Shown here piece by piece: positions 63,166 to 64,000 of a stretch of 64,000 nt of DNA. Both the position numbers and the translations under genes were made by a program. Numbering within the stretch: position 1 is the first letter of the stretch; each line of letters begins with the position of its first letter. The notes below the pieces were generated by a model. It made no database searches. It had not been told where the DNA came from and saw only the letters and a list, made by a program, of their open reading frames with translations. The DNA lies in NCBI GenBank assembly GCA_012799255.1, contig JAAZLQ010000321.1, forward strand, positions 1-64,000, in the 5' to 3' direction. Origin of the DNA: Bacillota bacterium (GTDB taxonomy: Bacteria; Bacillota_G; Limnochordia; DTU010).

Positions 63166-64000
63166 GTGAGTCGAACGGTTGATCAGGCCTTATTAATGAA
63201 CAATGTGCAAAAGGTTCCCTATTACCGGGAACTCTGGCACGACAAGCGGATGGAGCTTTTGTTCTTTGACCCAGTGGGGATTGATTGGGAGGGCGAAATG
63301 ATAGTTGGCCTTCAACTTAAGGGTGGCAGGTGGAGAAAAGGTTACTTTGCTTTTCCACAAACTGTTTATAATCGTTGTTTTCCAGAGCCAACTCATGTAA
63401 TCAATGCTCTTAAGGAGGTTGTTGGCGCCAAGAATGTGTTCAACAGTTTAACTCATTTTGACAAATGGGAAGTATACCAGGCTCTTCGGGGGAGCGAAGT
63501 GGAACAGTATCTACCACCCACTTATCAGTATGATCAGCTCAGTTTGCCCAAGATTTTGGCGGAACATGGTTCCATCATTCTCAAACCCCGGTTAGGACAT
63601 GGCGGGTATGGAGTAACGAGAGTCACTCTAGTAATGCCTAATTTGGTTATTATTCAAGGGCAGGGGTTTCCGATTCCTGTGTGGGGAGAAGAGTCTTACC
63701 TCCCTTACCTGATTGCCATTGCTCCGCCGGAGAAGTTCATTGCGCAACAGTATATCGAGGGTGGTAAGGAAGGAAGTATCAAAGCTGATGTGCGTCTGTT
63801 GATGCAGAAAAACAAGTCTGGCAGCTGGGAGGTAGGTGGTCAATTGAGCAGGGTGACCACTGCTTCCACTTTGTTAACAAATCACTACCAAGCCATTGTA
63901 CCTCCTAGTGAAGTTGTTTCCGCTAAGCTCGTGTTTGACTTGCAGTCCATTAGTTACGTTGTGGCTACCACATTAGATGATAAACTGGCTACCTTAGGTG
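63166..64000 (+). CDS. YheC/YheD-family spore-coat ATP-grasp protein, partial
   Basis: The first 278 codons; the 3' end lies past the right edge. After a strand-rich N-terminal part come FDKWEVYQALRG and ILKPRLGHGGYGV (ATP-grasp lid), then QQYIEGGKEGSIKADVRLLMQKN. That is the YheC/YheD family, linked to the endospore coat in Bacillus. GTG 63166 follows GGGAGGT. It is one of the best signs that the organism makes spores. Confidence 0.85.
   Translation, partial: MSRTVDQALLMNNVQKVPYYRELWHDKRMELLFFDPVGIDWEGEMIVGLQLKGGRWRKGYFAFPQTVYNRCFPEPTHVINALKEVVGAKNVFNSLTHFDKWEVYQALRGSEVEQYLPPTYQYDQLSLPKILAEHGSIILKPRLGHGGYGVTRVTLVMPNLVIIQGQGFPIPVWGEESYLPYLIAIAPPEKFIAQQYIEGGKEGSIKADVRLLMQKNKSGSWEVGGQLSRVTTASTLLTNHYQAIVPPSEVVSAKLVFDLQSISYVVATTLDDKLATLG

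Noticed and set aside
1..64000. tRNA, rRNA, CRISPR, insertion sequence, prophage or toxin-antitoxin locus
   Set aside because: Looked for through both strands; no cloverleaf, repeat-spacer array, transposase, integrase or typical toxin gene was seen.

Overview
The window looks like a chromosomal segment of a spore-forming, probably anaerobic member of the Bacillota (Firmicutes). Pointers are a Gram-positive type LexA box, a purine riboswitch, a BceRSAB module, the MrfAB helicase/exonuclease pair, a YheC/YheD-type spore-coat ATP-grasp protein and a tiny spore-type membrane peptide. I see no rRNA, tRNA, CRISPR array, transposase or phage gene. The exact genus cannot be told from the sequence.

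Layout. 1-374: partial Y-family polymerase with an SOS promoter. 0.5-19.6 kb: a signalling region of diguanylate cyclases, HD-GYP and EAL proteins and chemoreceptors, with a GntR-controlled ABC exporter and an XRE regulator inside it. This stretch holds several broken genes: a zinc-ribbon gene with two frameshifts, a PadR regulator broken by a 4-bp duplication, a PAS-GGDEF-HD-GYP gene with a frameshift, a MEDS-HD-GYP gene with an in-frame TGA, and two chemoreceptors joined by what looks like one deletion. 19.6-22.3 kb: a divergent secreted flavoprotein set (FAD oxidoreductase, double FMN-binding protein, NusG-II protein). 22.3-24.0 kb: guanine-riboswitch-controlled purine permease. 24.1-28.7 kb: complete Bce-type peptide-antibiotic sensing and detoxification module. 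28.8-33.6 kb: SbcD/YhaO and YhaN-like SbcC nuclease pair. 33.7-48.9 kb: mixed genes, including an EAL protein, a nicotinamidase-like hydrolase, an MscS channel, a DUF1538 membrane protein with a tandem PII protein, a glutamine cyclotransferase, a GGDEF protein, a FlaG-like protein, a nitroreductase, Tpx, a HAD phosphatase, a DUF4127 protein and an S9 peptidase.

49.0-56.1 kb is the most coherent block: TatA-TatC, a Tat-exported protein with two C-terminal CxxCH haem motifs (split-Soret type), then CcmE-CcmF-CcmA-CcmB-CcmC-CcmD, then a secreted protein with a flavinylation-like TGAT motif. It supplies export, haem delivery and a likely haem client. CcmE carries CxxxY in place of HxxxY, and no CcmG, CcmH or CcmI is seen, which fits the variant Ccm pathway. 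With the flavoproteins at 19.6-22.3 kb, it suggests electron transfer outside the membrane.

56.1-64 kb: a DUF2974-type hydrolase, MrfB-MrfA, a secreted EreA/ChaN-like protein, a small unknown protein, a 26-residue membrane peptide and a partial YheC/YheD gene. Start sites were chosen by ribosome binding site and family fit, so many differ from the longest open frame. Functions rest on motif recognition by eye; no database search was run.
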